Assembly: GCA_019638525.1 (NCBI GenBank)
Contig: JAHBTO010000009.1
Location: 28,714 to 92,713, forward strand
Direction: 5' to 3'
DNA length: 64,000 nt
Origin: Ferruginibacter sp.
Lineage (GTDB): Bacteria > Bacteroidota > Bacteroidia > Chitinophagales > Chitinophagaceae
The notes under the pieces are model-generated. The model saw nothing but the letters and a program-made list of their open reading frames with translations, did no database searches and had not been told where the DNA came from. Numbering within the stretch: the first letter of the stretch is position 1; the number at the start of each line of letters is the position of its first letter. A program made the position numbers and the translations under genes. Positions 44,540 through 53,159 of the stretch are shown here, in pieces.

Positions 44540-45847
44540 TTACATCAATAATTTATATTTATTAAAAGGATCTGTTTGTAATTCCAAAAATTCTTTAAAT
44601 TCAATACTATGCCAGGCAACAGTACCATCAAAAAAATGATGAAGTTTATGAGGTATGATTGTTGTTGGTCTCATAACGCCGGTCTGTTTAAAGGAGAAAA
44701 GTTTAATAGCCATTTGAAAATCCAGGCCACTTGTACTAAAATTAGGATCCACAATTGTTATCTTAACATTTTCATTATGCCTTAAAGCTGTCTTAATACT
44801 CTCATTTATATGTTCATCTCCGAATGAGTAGCCAACAATATATATTTCATCTGCAAAGCAACAATCCTTGTCAAATGCTGCCTGCATTTGTTTAAGAGGC
44901 GTAATTAAGGTTTTCTGTGCTTTTTGGTAGCCCGTAACAAAATTCGTCACCATTATGGTTTTTCCCTTCTCAGCCTGCATAGTTGCAAAATCATCATTCA
45001 TAGCAAATTCGGGCCCACAGGTTAATGCTAACTCTGGATTCGGCAGTTGTTCCTTATCGAGTGCGATGGCGTTCCAAAACGCAGAACCATGAAGATTATA
45101 ATGAACATTACAATCAAAATCAGAAAGTATTCTTCGAACATTAGCCCTCAAAAAAGCTGAATATTCAACATATCCGCCACAATCAAAGCCTTCAAATACG
45201 TCCATACCATGATGAACCATTAGGATCTTGAATATTCTGTCATAATTTAGTGTGTAAAGTCTTAGATAATTATTTTTTTCCAAAGAGCTCATCCATTTAA
45301 TGAATAATTGGCTTTCAATTGAGTCAGCCTTCACAACAGAATGACCTTTGGTGTGATATGCATAATGCGATATTCTCCCACTAATATCGCTTATTATTAC
45401 AGCTAACAAATGTTGTAAGAAAAATTGTTTTGGCGTTTCATTGTGTTGTGAAGGTCTTGAAAAAGGATACTCTTTCCCTTTTGGTATTGCTAAGGTGTAG
45501 TTGTGTTTAGCATCGCCTCCGCTTATCGAGAAGTTAAAGATTTGGTCTTCAAAATTTGGTGTTAAAAAACATTTTAAAAGCGAAGGCGTCTTCTCGTGAT
45601 AATTAAAATATGAATAATAGACAATTAATTCTTCTATTACATTTATAATAGTTTCGAAATTAATTTCTGATTCTTTATTACCACTTGCAATTAGTTTTTG
45701 ATAAATAAACTCGGTTATATAGGTTTCATTATCTGAGGTTTTAAATCCAGTATTTCTAACAAGTTCTGTAAGTTCACTGGTTTTTGGTGAATCCCAAAGT
45801 AGGGACGACCCGGCCCCAAATAAAAAAGCTATTCTTTTCTTATTCAT
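44540..45847 (-). CDS. SIR2-like NAD-binding protein, last gene of the E2-E1-JAB operon
   Basis: 435 residues. Motifs: FLFGAGSS at 9-15 (NAD loop), YTLNYDRIF at 197-205 (NYD), NLHGSAFW with His252 (catalytic-type), and IYIVGYSFGDEHIN at 335-347. This layout matches SIR2-like domains of antiphage effectors, which deplete NAD+. It lies 32 nt downstream of the four-TM gene in the same direction, as the fourth gene of the operon starting at 50034. Proposed effector; activity not shown. Confidence 0.8.
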   Translation of the reverse strand: MNKKRIAFLFGAGSSLLWDSPKTSELTELVRNTGFKTSDNETYITEFIYQKLIASGNKESEINFETIINVIEELIVYYSYFNYHEKTPSLLKCFLTPNFEDQIFNFSISGGDAKHNYTLAIPKGKEYPFSRPSQHNETPKQFFLQHLLAVIISDISGRISHYAYHTKGHSVVKADSIESQLFIKWMSSLEKNNYLRLYTLNYDRIFKILMVHHGMDVFEGFDCGGYVEYSAFLRANVRRILSDFDCNVHYNLHGSAFWNAIALDKEQLPNPELALTCGPEFAMNDDFATMQAEKGKTIMVTNFVTGYQKAQKTLITPLKQMQAAFDKDCCFADEIYIVGYSFGDEHINESIKTALRHNENVKITIVDPNFSTSGLDFQMAIKLFSFKQTGVMRPTTIIPHKLHHFFDGTVAWHSIEFKEFLELQTDPFNKYKLLM

Positions 45848-45879
45848 TTTTGGTTGATATAAAGAGGGTCAAATAATGT

Positions 45880-46575
45880 TTATGATAGGCTTAAAAATTG
45901 CTCATAAAGAATTTTTGAATAGTACCTGCCATAATAATTAATGATTATTTTGCTCAGCAAAATTGGCACCAGGTATATACTAAAACAAATAATACCGATA
46001 ACTTTCAGGTCTTGAAGGTGGTAATGCATTCCATAAAAAAATATTACAGCAGAAAATATCACAGCCCAAAGGCAGCCACCAATAAGATTTCGCCAAAATC
46101 CGTACTCAATATTATGTTGTAATAACATGGCATTCCCTTTCAAAGCAATTCTGATCTGAGAAACCGCGGTTGCAATTAATTTCCTCGATTTTATCTCGTC
46201 CTCCTGCTCATCCTGGGCATTTAGCAAACTGATATCGAATTTTGAGTGAATTTTTTCCCGTATTTTATTTTTTATGCTACCTATATAGTGGGTGTTATTG
46301 AATAATAAATGACTGGTTGTCGGCATAAACAATTCTTCCTTGAAATACAAACGTTGAAAGACTTCTTTTGCCGTTAGGCGGTTAATTTGAACGCACAAAA
46401 AAATGACAGCTGCTGATAGCCCCAGGTGTGCTATAATTGGCAAAACATCATAGATATTTTTTAGTGCATCGTGATATTGCACAGCAATCACTTTGTTCAA
46501 AAACACAAGCATGGGGATAGAAGTAATCAGAGCTGGGAAGAGCCTTGCACGGTAGAAGTAAATATTCTTAAACAT
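45880..46575 (-). CDS. Four-TM membrane protein (S-4TM-like architecture)
   Basis: 231 residues: TM1 about 12-30 (ALITSIPMLVFLNKVIAV), TM2 about 44-64 (LPIIAHLGLSAAVIFLC), a cytosolic charged region 66-160 (KIREKIHSKFDISLLNAQDE), TM3 about 165-185 and TM4 about 190-212. Two N-terminal and two C-terminal TM helices around a soluble domain is the layout of SMODS-associated 4TM proteins proposed as membrane-disrupting effectors. It starts 8 nt after the E2-E1-JAB stop, so it is co-transcribed. Family membership is by architecture only. Confidence 0.6.
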   Translation of the reverse strand: MFKNIYFYRARLFPALITSIPMLVFLNKVIAVQYHDALKNIYDVLPIIAHLGLSAAVIFLCVQINRLTAKEVFQRLYFKEELFMPTTSHLLFNNTHYIGSIKNKIREKIHSKFDISLLNAQDEQEDEIKSRKLIATAVSQIRIALKGNAMLLQHNIEYGFWRNLIGGCLWAVIFSAVIFFYGMHYHLQDLKVIGIICFSIYLVPILLSKIIINYYGRYYSKILYEQFLSLS

Positions 46576-46582
46576 TATTTTC

Positions 46583-48949
46583 TTATTTCTTTTTTTCTAT
46601 ACTGAGTTCCGTAAAATAATACCGCTTTCCTGCAGGATGTAAAGTACATGATGGCACGCCGGTGTTGGAATAAATAATCATTACAGGACAGTCTGTTAAA
46701 TAATTCTTTTGGACAGATATTTCTGTAAGGCTTTTTATATCTGTACCACTGGGATGATTATTAAGCGATGGATGAGAATGCCATTCTCCTACATATACTA
46801 CTTTCTGATTTGATTTAATATACAATTTATCTAAAAACTGTTGACAATATTCGACATCCTTTTCAAATTTTGTTGCCTTTTGGACAGCCCTGGGGCCTGG
46901 TCCCGAAACATCGGTTATAGTAATATCCCCATTTTCATTTATTTCCCCTGCCATAACACCCCCAGTTTCAATTTCAGAATTTTTACTGATTAATTTTTGC
47001 ATAAAGGAAACAGCACTCTCAGGTATAGAAACCTTTACCTGCTTATCATGGTTGCAATAAAAACAATCAGGATGCGGTGAAAGATGTTGTGAATAGACCT
47101 GGTATGGAGTATTAATGGGCGTGTTTTCTAAAATTTCTGACGACCATATCCAATGATTATAATCTGCCTCACCTTTCTGAAGATGATCAATTAAAAGCCT
47201 GGCCGCAAATGATGCTATAAATTTTAGATCCGCTGCACTTGCAGGCCGAATAGGATTATTGCATTCATTTTTTAAAGTCGGGAAAGCTGGATCATCCGGA
47301 ACTTCGATAAAATGCTTTTTCTCTCTTCGGTACAAGGATAAACAATGAAAGCAGGCATCTTTTCCTGGAATTACACGAAATATTCGGGCTACTTTCCCAC
47401 CTCTTAAGGCACGAATGTAAAAAGCTGGCTTATTAGCAATTACCAATTGTTGATTTACATAACCTTCAACATTGTCATCAGCTACAGAAGAAACAGTTAT
47501 GGAATTATCTTCGATATGTTGGCTTGTATCTAAATCGTATAGATTCAATGGATTTAAACCATAATTGATAAATGGGTTGTGATTGTATAGTATTTCTGCA
47601 ACAGCTGTAACTTTAGGTTCACCGATGTGTTCCATCCCAACTAAATGTCGCACAGCGTTATGTGCTTGTACAATCTGATTATCAAAAAGCATAAGATTTC
47701 CGGTCCCGGCTTTAGCCATGCAATCAGCTACCTCACTTCCAATAGCACCAACGCCAAAAACATTCACAGATGCGTCTTTTAATATTGTATAATCTGCCAT
47801 TGTACTATTTCGTTGATGAAATGTTGATTCAGTAAGTTTTTCTGTCTCTATTGCTTCCACCTTTTCAAATCTTTCCAGGATAGCTCTAATTCTATCTTCA
47901 GCATTTTTATGAATAATAAATTCAGGGGGTGTAGATGATTCATATATTTTAAATAGCTGGAATTCTTTATCTCCCTTTCGATTAGGAAAACGAATCCCCA
48001 GCAGGAAGGAATTCGGTATTTGTTTAAAAGATTCCTCACAACGAGCGGCAATACGTTTAATCCCAATATCATAATCACCATTACCGATGATCTCAATTAA
48101 ATTTTTAAATGAGTAAAAAGGTTGCGGTTCCTTTGATATTTGAAACCAGGTGGCCCTCAACAGCTTTTTTTCAGCAACAAGTTTACTGACGATTTCAGGG
48201 TGTTTATATATATCCAGCGAAGTATTCAATTTTTCATGAAGCAAATGCCGCTCAAGATTAATATGCACTTGTTCTATTAGCCCGCTTTTGCCGATTCCAT
48301 CAAGAAAAGAGCCCATGTAAACATATTTATCATCATGTTTAAGAAATCTTCCTTTCGGGATAAATTTAAAGAGTCCCGCAAAACATTCACCTTCAACCAG
48401 ATCATTATTTACAAAATGTTCAGGGTAAAATAACTTCATATCTTGGTTGATGAAGTTAAAATGTGCACAGAAGTTTACCTCTTCGCTATCGGGGGGATAT
48501 TGTTTTGTAATATGACCTGCACACCAATCTCTTACCCTTTGTAGTATTGCAGTTATACCAAAAAAACTGCTACCGCTGTCCAGGTTATCTTGCTCCAGGG
48601 TGCAGAGTTCACCTGAACTATTCTGATGCCGTAAATCATAGTAAAAAGCAATAACAGGTTTAATTCGCTCGATAGCTTCCCCTAAACTTAACGAAGAGAG
48701 CTCATTTACCCCAGGTTCAGAAAGCTCCCTTTGAAGCGGAAAGATCAATGGTAGTCGATAAGGCGTGGCGTCAGTATAAACAATTAGTATAGGAAAGCGG
48801 TGAACCTTATTTAGCCGCACTATAATATTCCCATGAGAGATAAATAAGTTATCCCTGCACTGGTACAGTTCCTTATAATTACTGTCATTAGATAATGCTG
48901 TGCTTTCCTTTCGAAGAAACCCAGGATTTTTTTTGAACCATTGCATCAT
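46583..48949 (-). CDS. E2-E1-JAB triple-fusion ubiquitin-like conjugation protein
   Basis: 788 residues. E2-like domain (about 30-175) with RFPILIV...RLPLIFPL strands and the active-site region RHQNSSGELC (Cys116). Linker (about 180-385). ThiF/E1 adenylation domain (385-600) with GVGAIGSE at 399-406, MLFDNQIVQAHNAVRH, zinc pairs CFHC 533-536 and CFYC 629-632, and a candidate catalytic Cys563 (NECNNPIRPASAADL). JAB/JAMM protease (645-775) with Glu661 (ETGGVMAGE), H724-S-H726 and S734-x-x-D737. All catalytic residues seem intact. Compare Cap2 (E2-E1) and Cap3 (JAB) of type II CBASS, here in one chain. Start overlaps the MBL stop (TAATG). Confidence 0.88.
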   Translation of the reverse strand: MMQWFKKNPGFLRKESTALSNDSNYKELYQCRDNLFISHGNIIVRLNKVHRFPILIVYTDATPYRLPLIFPLQRELSEPGVNELSSLSLGEAIERIKPVIAFYYDLRHQNSSGELCTLEQDNLDSGSSFFGITAILQRVRDWCAGHITKQYPPDSEEVNFCAHFNFINQDMKLFYPEHFVNNDLVEGECFAGLFKFIPKGRFLKHDDKYVYMGSFLDGIGKSGLIEQVHINLERHLLHEKLNTSLDIYKHPEIVSKLVAEKKLLRATWFQISKEPQPFYSFKNLIEIIGNGDYDIGIKRIAARCEESFKQIPNSFLLGIRFPNRKGDKEFQLFKIYESSTPPEFIIHKNAEDRIRAILERFEKVEAIETEKLTESTFHQRNSTMADYTILKDASVNVFGVGAIGSEVADCMAKAGTGNLMLFDNQIVQAHNAVRHLVGMEHIGEPKVTAVAEILYNHNPFINYGLNPLNLYDLDTSQHIEDNSITVSSVADDNVEGYVNQQLVIANKPAFYIRALRGGKVARIFRVIPGKDACFHCLSLYRREKKHFIEVPDDPAFPTLKNECNNPIRPASAADLKFIASFAARLLIDHLQKGEADYNHWIWSSEILENTPINTPYQVYSQHLSPHPDCFYCNHDKQVKVSIPESAVSFMQKLISKNSEIETGGVMAGEINENGDITITDVSGPGPRAVQKATKFEKDVEYCQQFLDKLYIKSNQKVVYVGEWHSHPSLNNHPSGTDIKSLTEISVQKNYLTDCPVMIIYSNTGVPSCTLHPAGKRYYFTELSIEKKK

Positions 48950-50034
48950 TATCCCATTGGTTTATTGTCAATTTTTGAAGTCTGCGAACCGATATAGATA
49001 TTTCGGGCTTTGTCACCATCATCACCGTCATCATCATTTCCTTTGCCATATGCTTCTACTAATTCTTTATCCGTCTTTACTTCAATATTGCCATCAGAAT
49101 CAATATCTACTATAACAGATTCTGTATTAGCCCCAAGATGCAATATGTTATCTTCATCTACATGCTTTTTATACAGATCCATTGCATCATCGTGCGGATG
49201 ACCATGTGGACTGTCTTTCTGCTTCGGGGCACTGATAACTAAATAAGTTGGTGCAATGTTTTCAATATGTGTTTCATATACATCCTTGTCTTCCTCCGTA
49301 TCCTTAAAAAAAGTCCGGGAACCATGATGACTTGCGCTCAGTACATAAGCAGGCAGGTTATCTTTGTGATAATCTGTAATATGCTCTTTCCATGCTTCCT
49401 TGTCAGAATCACCAGTAATTAAAATACTCTTGGCATCTTTACCATAAGTGAACTTAATCACTCCGCATTGCTCATGTATCCGTTTATTGCGTTCATCAGC
49501 ATCAGCTTCTTCAATATCTTCACACAAATACTCAGCCGGGGACAATACCTGGTAATCAATCAATCCCAATTTTTTTATAACTTCTGTGTCGTCAGACTTT
49601 CTTATTTTGTTCAGATCATTTGTTCCCAGTAAAAAATATTCATTAGCCTTACCCACTTTTTTCACTACATACTGAAAGTCCTTGTATTTCTTTTTATGTT
49701 CCCCACCGGGCTGATGGTTAGAATGCCATACTTCTGAAAAACCAATTTCATCATACACATCTTTTATCCCCCCGATATGGTCATTGTGCGGGTGTGTATT
49801 GACAAAGGCGCTCAATTCTCCACTGGTTTTAAAAAGATCTTTAAACATATCAACCAAATCAATTTCGTCGGGCTCTTTATCCCTGTCACAATCAACTAAT
49901 ATATACATATAGTCTTTTACATTTGGGCCGGTAGGAATTACCAAAAGGGTAGATTCACCCTGTCCGGTGTATAAAAAAACAGTTCTGAATATCCCTGCTT
50001 TTGTAGGTTTTATTACTTTTTCTGCAGTTGTCAT
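48949..50034 (-). CDS. Metallo-beta-lactamase-fold hydrolase (ComEC/Rec2-like), first gene of the E2-E1-JAB operon
   Basis: 361 residues, no signal peptide. MBL motifs: H81-x-H83-x-D85-H86 (NTHPHNDHIGG), LITGDSDKEAW with Asp209, and ASHHGSR with His236/237. Closest in look to the ComEC-type MBL domain. The C-terminal about 35 residues (from 329) are acidic and probably disordered (GNDDDGDDGDK), ending in Gly (DNKPMG), which makes it a candidate substrate of the E2-E1 protein. The next gene's ATG overlaps its stop codon. Substrate unknown. Confidence 0.85.
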   Translation of the reverse strand: MTTAEKVIKPTKAGIFRTVFLYTGQGESTLLVIPTGPNVKDYMYILVDCDRDKEPDEIDLVDMFKDLFKTSGELSAFVNTHPHNDHIGGIKDVYDEIGFSEVWHSNHQPGGEHKKKYKDFQYVVKKVGKANEYFLLGTNDLNKIRKSDDTEVIKKLGLIDYQVLSPAEYLCEDIEEADADERNKRIHEQCGVIKFTYGKDAKSILITGDSDKEAWKEHITDYHKDNLPAYVLSASHHGSRTFFKDTEEDKDVYETHIENIAPTYLVISAPKQKDSPHGHPHDDAMDLYKKHVDEDNILHLGANTESVIVDIDSDGNIEVKTDKELVEAYGKGNDDDGDDGDKARNIYIGSQTSKIDNKPMG

Positions 50035-50248
50035 GATTATATTTTTATTTTAAAAAGATATTTTTACGTCTCATAAATAGTGCCCTTTACCTTTACCGCC
50101 TCTTTTTACTATGTTTTAGTATGATTTATGCTAATTTGGCAGTCACAAGGGATTTTTACTAAGATTTAACCTTTCAAACTCTACTTAACCCCTTTAAAGA
50201 AAAGTTCCCCCTCCGGTGGAAAAATGTTTTTTTAGGGTTAAATAACTA
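50035..50248. promoter_or_regulatory. Divergent control region of two defence-like operons
   Basis: 214 bp between the MBL gene (minus) and the sigma-like gene (plus). It contains the palindrome TACTA-TGTTT-TAGTA at about 50107-50121 and no clear consensus TAnnTTTG for either direction. Both operons must start here, so they may be co-regulated, possibly by the sigma-like protein. Confidence 0.4.
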
Positions 50249-50845
50249 ATGGAACTCGGCCAGTATTATAATAGCAATCAAAAAAGATTTGCCAGTGTTT
50301 TTGACGCTGACTGGAAAGTTGCATTGGGTAAATGCAGGGAGCATATAATATGGAAACTGAAACAAAAAACATTATTTGGCGCTCATACTGGGGCTAACTT
50401 GGGCACAGACCCTATTGATTATTACCTGGAATTAGCATATTCAAAATTGGTAGAGGGTGAATGGGAATGGAAGAATGAGTACAGTCTTTCTGAACAAATG
50501 ATCCGAATTGTTAACAGCCACACCAGCAAAGAAGTTAAACGTATTAAAACAAAGAAAGCAGAATCATTTAAAATTATATACGAAGATATTGAGTCCCAAT
50601 TTTATGAAATTGAAGAAGACGAGGCTATGGATATTGAGGAGATGAAGGTTTATGAAAAAAATGTTCAGGTTATTGATGAAGCAGTAAAAGGCGATATTAA
50701 TCTAGAAATATTGTGGGATGCACTAAAGGAAGGTAAAAAGCGAGTTGAAATAGCTGGCTTGCTGGATATGCAACCAAAACAATTTGACAAATTGAAAGAA
50801 AAATTAATTAAGAAAGTAAAAGATTTTAAATCAGGAAGCAGTTAA
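50249..50845 (+). CDS. Sigma-factor-like/HTH protein
   Basis: 198 residues. The N-terminal part (DADWKVALGKCREHIIWKL, then GANLGTDPIDYYLELAYSKL) resembles sigma region 2 of small Bacteroidota proteins. A very acidic linker lies at about 110-135 (YEIEEDEAMDIEEMKVYEKN), and the C-terminal about 145-190 (LWDALKEGKKRVEIAGLLDM) resembles region 4. First gene of a four-gene operon with a 1-nt gap to the next. Probable regulator of the divergent region; could also be a DNA-binding defence component. Confidence 0.5.
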   Translation: MELGQYYNSNQKRFASVFDADWKVALGKCREHIIWKLKQKTLFGAHTGANLGTDPIDYYLELAYSKLVEGEWEWKNEYSLSEQMIRIVNSHTSKEVKRIKTKKAESFKIIYEDIESQFYEIEEDEAMDIEEMKVYEKNVQVIDEAVKGDINLEILWDALKEGKKRVEIAGLLDMQPKQFDKLKEKLIKKVKDFKSGSS

Positions 50846-50846
50846 T

Positions 50847-51251
50847 ATGGCATTAAATACAAAAGAGATATTAAACAACCTTTATGGCCTGATGATGGAA
50901 ATTAATTTTCACAGGTCTGATGAAGATATTCTTGCCCAACTGCAGACAAATCCTGATCAGCAAATTGACAAACATCTTCTAAAAATTAAGCAACTTTCCT
51001 CAAAATTAAGAGCAGAAGCAAATAAAATTCGTTTTCAAAAGGCAATCGAGCAAATTACCCTATTGAAACAAAAAGGACTTGACGAACTTAAAAAATTTCT
51101 TAAACCTCAGGAACAATTTCAACTAGTATCCTTATTCAGTAAATTTGAAGAATTGACTTCAGGGGATGAAGCTGCTATACTTGAAGATGAAGAACTACTC
51201 AATTTTATGGCAACTCTGAAAGATAGATTAGATGAAGATACTATCCCATAA
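50847..51251 (+). CDS. Small helical hypothetical protein (134 aa)
   Basis: Almost entirely alpha-helical, with LKIKQLSSKLRAEANKIRFQ and ITLLKQKGLDELKKFLKPQE; acidic C terminus. Starts 1 nt after the sigma-like gene and overlaps the protease gene by 20 nt (start 51232), so all three are coupled. By analogy with ImmA/IrrE pairs, in which the protease cleaves a neighbouring regulator, it may be a partner or target, but no HTH is evident. Confidence 0.6.
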   Translation: MALNTKEILNNLYGLMMEINFHRSDEDILAQLQTNPDQQIDKHLLKIKQLSSKLRAEANKIRFQKAIEQITLLKQKGLDELKKFLKPQEQFQLVSLFSKFEELTSGDEAAILEDEELLNFMATLKDRLDEDTIP

Positions 51252-52011
51252 TCCTGCAAGAGCGGCAAGAGAATTCCACAGTTTGCTTGGGTGGACCCAA
51301 CCTTCTGATTTTACTTTGGAAGAAATGAGCTATAGTTTGGATGTAATTATCAAAGAAGTTCCGATTGAAGGTTCACAGGGAAGAATATTAATTAAAGGTG
51401 ACACAGGAATTATTTCCTTAAACTCAGCGATTACTCACCTTGGCAAAAGAAATTTTATTATAGCGCATGAAATAGGCCATTTCATTTTACACAAAAATAT
51501 CTCAACTCTATTCTCAGATACTCATAAAACGCTTGCTGATTGGTATAAAAATGGCCTACATGAACAACAAGCAAATGAGTTTGCATCCGAATTGCTGATG
51601 CCCACTGAATTGTTTAAAAGCAAAGTAAGCAAGAAGAAATTGAGCATTGATCTTATTGAAGAAGTTGCTGCTTATTTCAATGTATCATTAACGGCCGCTT
51701 TTTTGAAATATCGAACTGCTGGGAGCTACCCGGTTATGATTATATTTATTGAAGATGGCATTATCAAATGGAAACAATGCGGTGATGATTTCCCTTTTCA
51801 ATTTTTGCAAATCAATTCCAAAGTACCCGCCTGGACGGCGGCAGGTGATTTCTTTAATGAAAAAGGCTTGGAAGATAAGCCTGTGAAAATAGATGCGATT
51901 GAGTGGTTTCCCGAAGATTTTGAAATCGAACATAAGAAAGATTGGAAGCTTTGGGAGCAATGCTTTCAGGTTTCTGAAAATGGGTTAATATCTTGCCTTT
52001 GGACATATTAG
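51232..52011 (+). CDS. ImmA/IrrE-family zinc metalloprotease
   Basis: 259 residues. Zinc motif H79-E-x-x-H83 (FIIAHEIGHFILHK) and the third ligand in EQQANEFASELLMP (Glu111). C-terminal about 100 residues add a beta-rich domain. Family members cleave repressors (ImmA) or sense damage (IrrE). The start overlaps the preceding gene by 20 nt. In this operon it probably processes the sigma-like or helical protein, or the target of the Mrr-like nuclease (inference). Confidence 0.85.
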   Translation: MKILSHNPARAAREFHSLLGWTQPSDFTLEEMSYSLDVIIKEVPIEGSQGRILIKGDTGIISLNSAITHLGKRNFIIAHEIGHFILHKNISTLFSDTHKTLADWYKNGLHEQQANEFASELLMPTELFKSKVSKKKLSIDLIEEVAAYFNVSLTAAFLKYRTAGSYPVMIIFIEDGIIKWKQCGDDFPFQFLQINSKVPAWTAAGDFFNEKGLEDKPVKIDAIEWFPEDFEIEHKKDWKLWEQCFQVSENGLISCLWTY

Positions 52012-52052
52012 GCTCAGTAGTTACCTCCATATATAATAAATGTAGCAATCTC

Positions 52053-52802
52053 ATGAAAGGGAAAGAGTACGAACTAAAAATCAAAGCTTATTTTGAAAAA
52101 AAGCTTTTAATAGAACAAGGTCGTAAAATTCAGGTTGACCATCTAAGAACAATAAATAACTTTGAACTTGATCTTTCATACACAATTAACATCGGCGGCT
52201 TCGATTATTTTACAATTATTGAATGTAAGAATTGGAACAAGACAATTAGCCAGGGCATGCTGACTGCTTTGAAAGGAGTAATGGATGAGGTTAAAGCTCA
52301 AAAAGCCATTATGGTTACGGCTTTAGGTTTTCAGTCTGGAGCCATAAAATATGCAAAATCTCATCGCATCGGATTAACAGTAATCACAAAGAAAATGAAC
52401 GAAACTAAATTCCTGAATGCATCAGGACCTTTGCCAAAAGATATTACTCAGATGCTCCAGGAAAATAAAACTGCAATTGCTGCCTTTCCTTATGATTTTG
52501 ATATTGTTGGAATAATAACGCCTGCAAAGGGTTTGCACGAATATTTTGTATCCAAATTTGGGTATGATACAATGAATGCTCTGATAAATATTCAGGGGGC
52601 CGAAGATTTAGTAAACTACTTGAGTGGTTTAGATATAAAAATTAAGAACTCAATAATAAAAATTCCCGTTTTCTGGAAAAAGGATTATGTATTATCTGAA
52701 ACTGACGGATTAAACATGCAACTTTCAAATCAATCTAATATAAATGTTTTAGGATCTTTAATAACGGTTGCAAAATTCTATCTTGAAAAATTTAAGCTTT
52801 GA
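52053..52802 (+). CDS. Mrr-like restriction endonuclease
   Basis: 249 residues from the ATG at 52053; an upstream in-frame TTG at 51993 would overlap the protease gene. Restriction-like core near the N terminus: NNFELDLSYTINIGGFDYF with Asp40, IIECKNWNK with Glu57-x-Lys59, and AIMVTALGFQSGAIKYAKSH for the following strands, the pattern of Mrr_cat. The C-terminal half is unrecognised. 41 nt after the protease stop, probably the last gene of the operon. Confidence 0.8.
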   Translation: MKGKEYELKIKAYFEKKLLIEQGRKIQVDHLRTINNFELDLSYTINIGGFDYFTIIECKNWNKTISQGMLTALKGVMDEVKAQKAIMVTALGFQSGAIKYAKSHRIGLTVITKKMNETKFLNASGPLPKDITQMLQENKTAIAAFPYDFDIVGIITPAKGLHEYFVSKFGYDTMNALINIQGAEDLVNYLSGLDIKIKNSIIKIPVFWKKDYVLSETDGLNMQLSNQSNINVLGSLITVAKFYLEKFKL

Positions 52803-53159
52803 ATCAAAATTGAATTCAATCCAGGCGTAACTGGCTGAATTACCATAGGGAGCATTCTTGCTCCGTAAAAAGCCGGTCAAAAGGTCTATCTCCGGCAGTC
52901 GTCGGAAAGTACCACGCCAGCCCATTACAGCAGTAACTAATTGGCATTTGCAAATCTATCAGCCTTGCAGTCAGGCCCAGAAGCAAAGGAAACCTTATAG
53001 CGTTTGCTCTGAAATTGCCACCGCCTTACCTTCAACCAACAACATATAAGAGTAATTATACTCAAATCACTTTTCCGTTTAGCGTAAATATAATTCCCGA
53101 ATGTTAAGCCGATAATGCCTTGCCAAATGCACATTTGCAAAACCTTAAAATAATATTAT
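52803..53159. other. Gene-free stretch between defence-like block and metal locus
   Basis: 357 bp with no convincing ORF on either strand. A more GC-rich segment at about 52860-53040 looks unlike the AT-rich DNA around it and may be the remnant of an inserted sequence. A CACATTTG box at about 53128-53135 is one mismatch from the -7 consensus for the following gene. Confidence 0.4.

Noticed and set aside
45880..50034. Calling the operon a standard type II CBASS
   Set aside because: No CD-NTase (no GS-x-DxD-type nucleotidyltransferase motif) is encoded in or next to the operon, so only similarity in parts is claimed.
52858..53049. Open frame of 63 codons in the gap before the metal locus
   Set aside because: Arg/Pro/Gln-rich composition without protein-like pattern, no family and no start context; treated as non-coding or a remnant.
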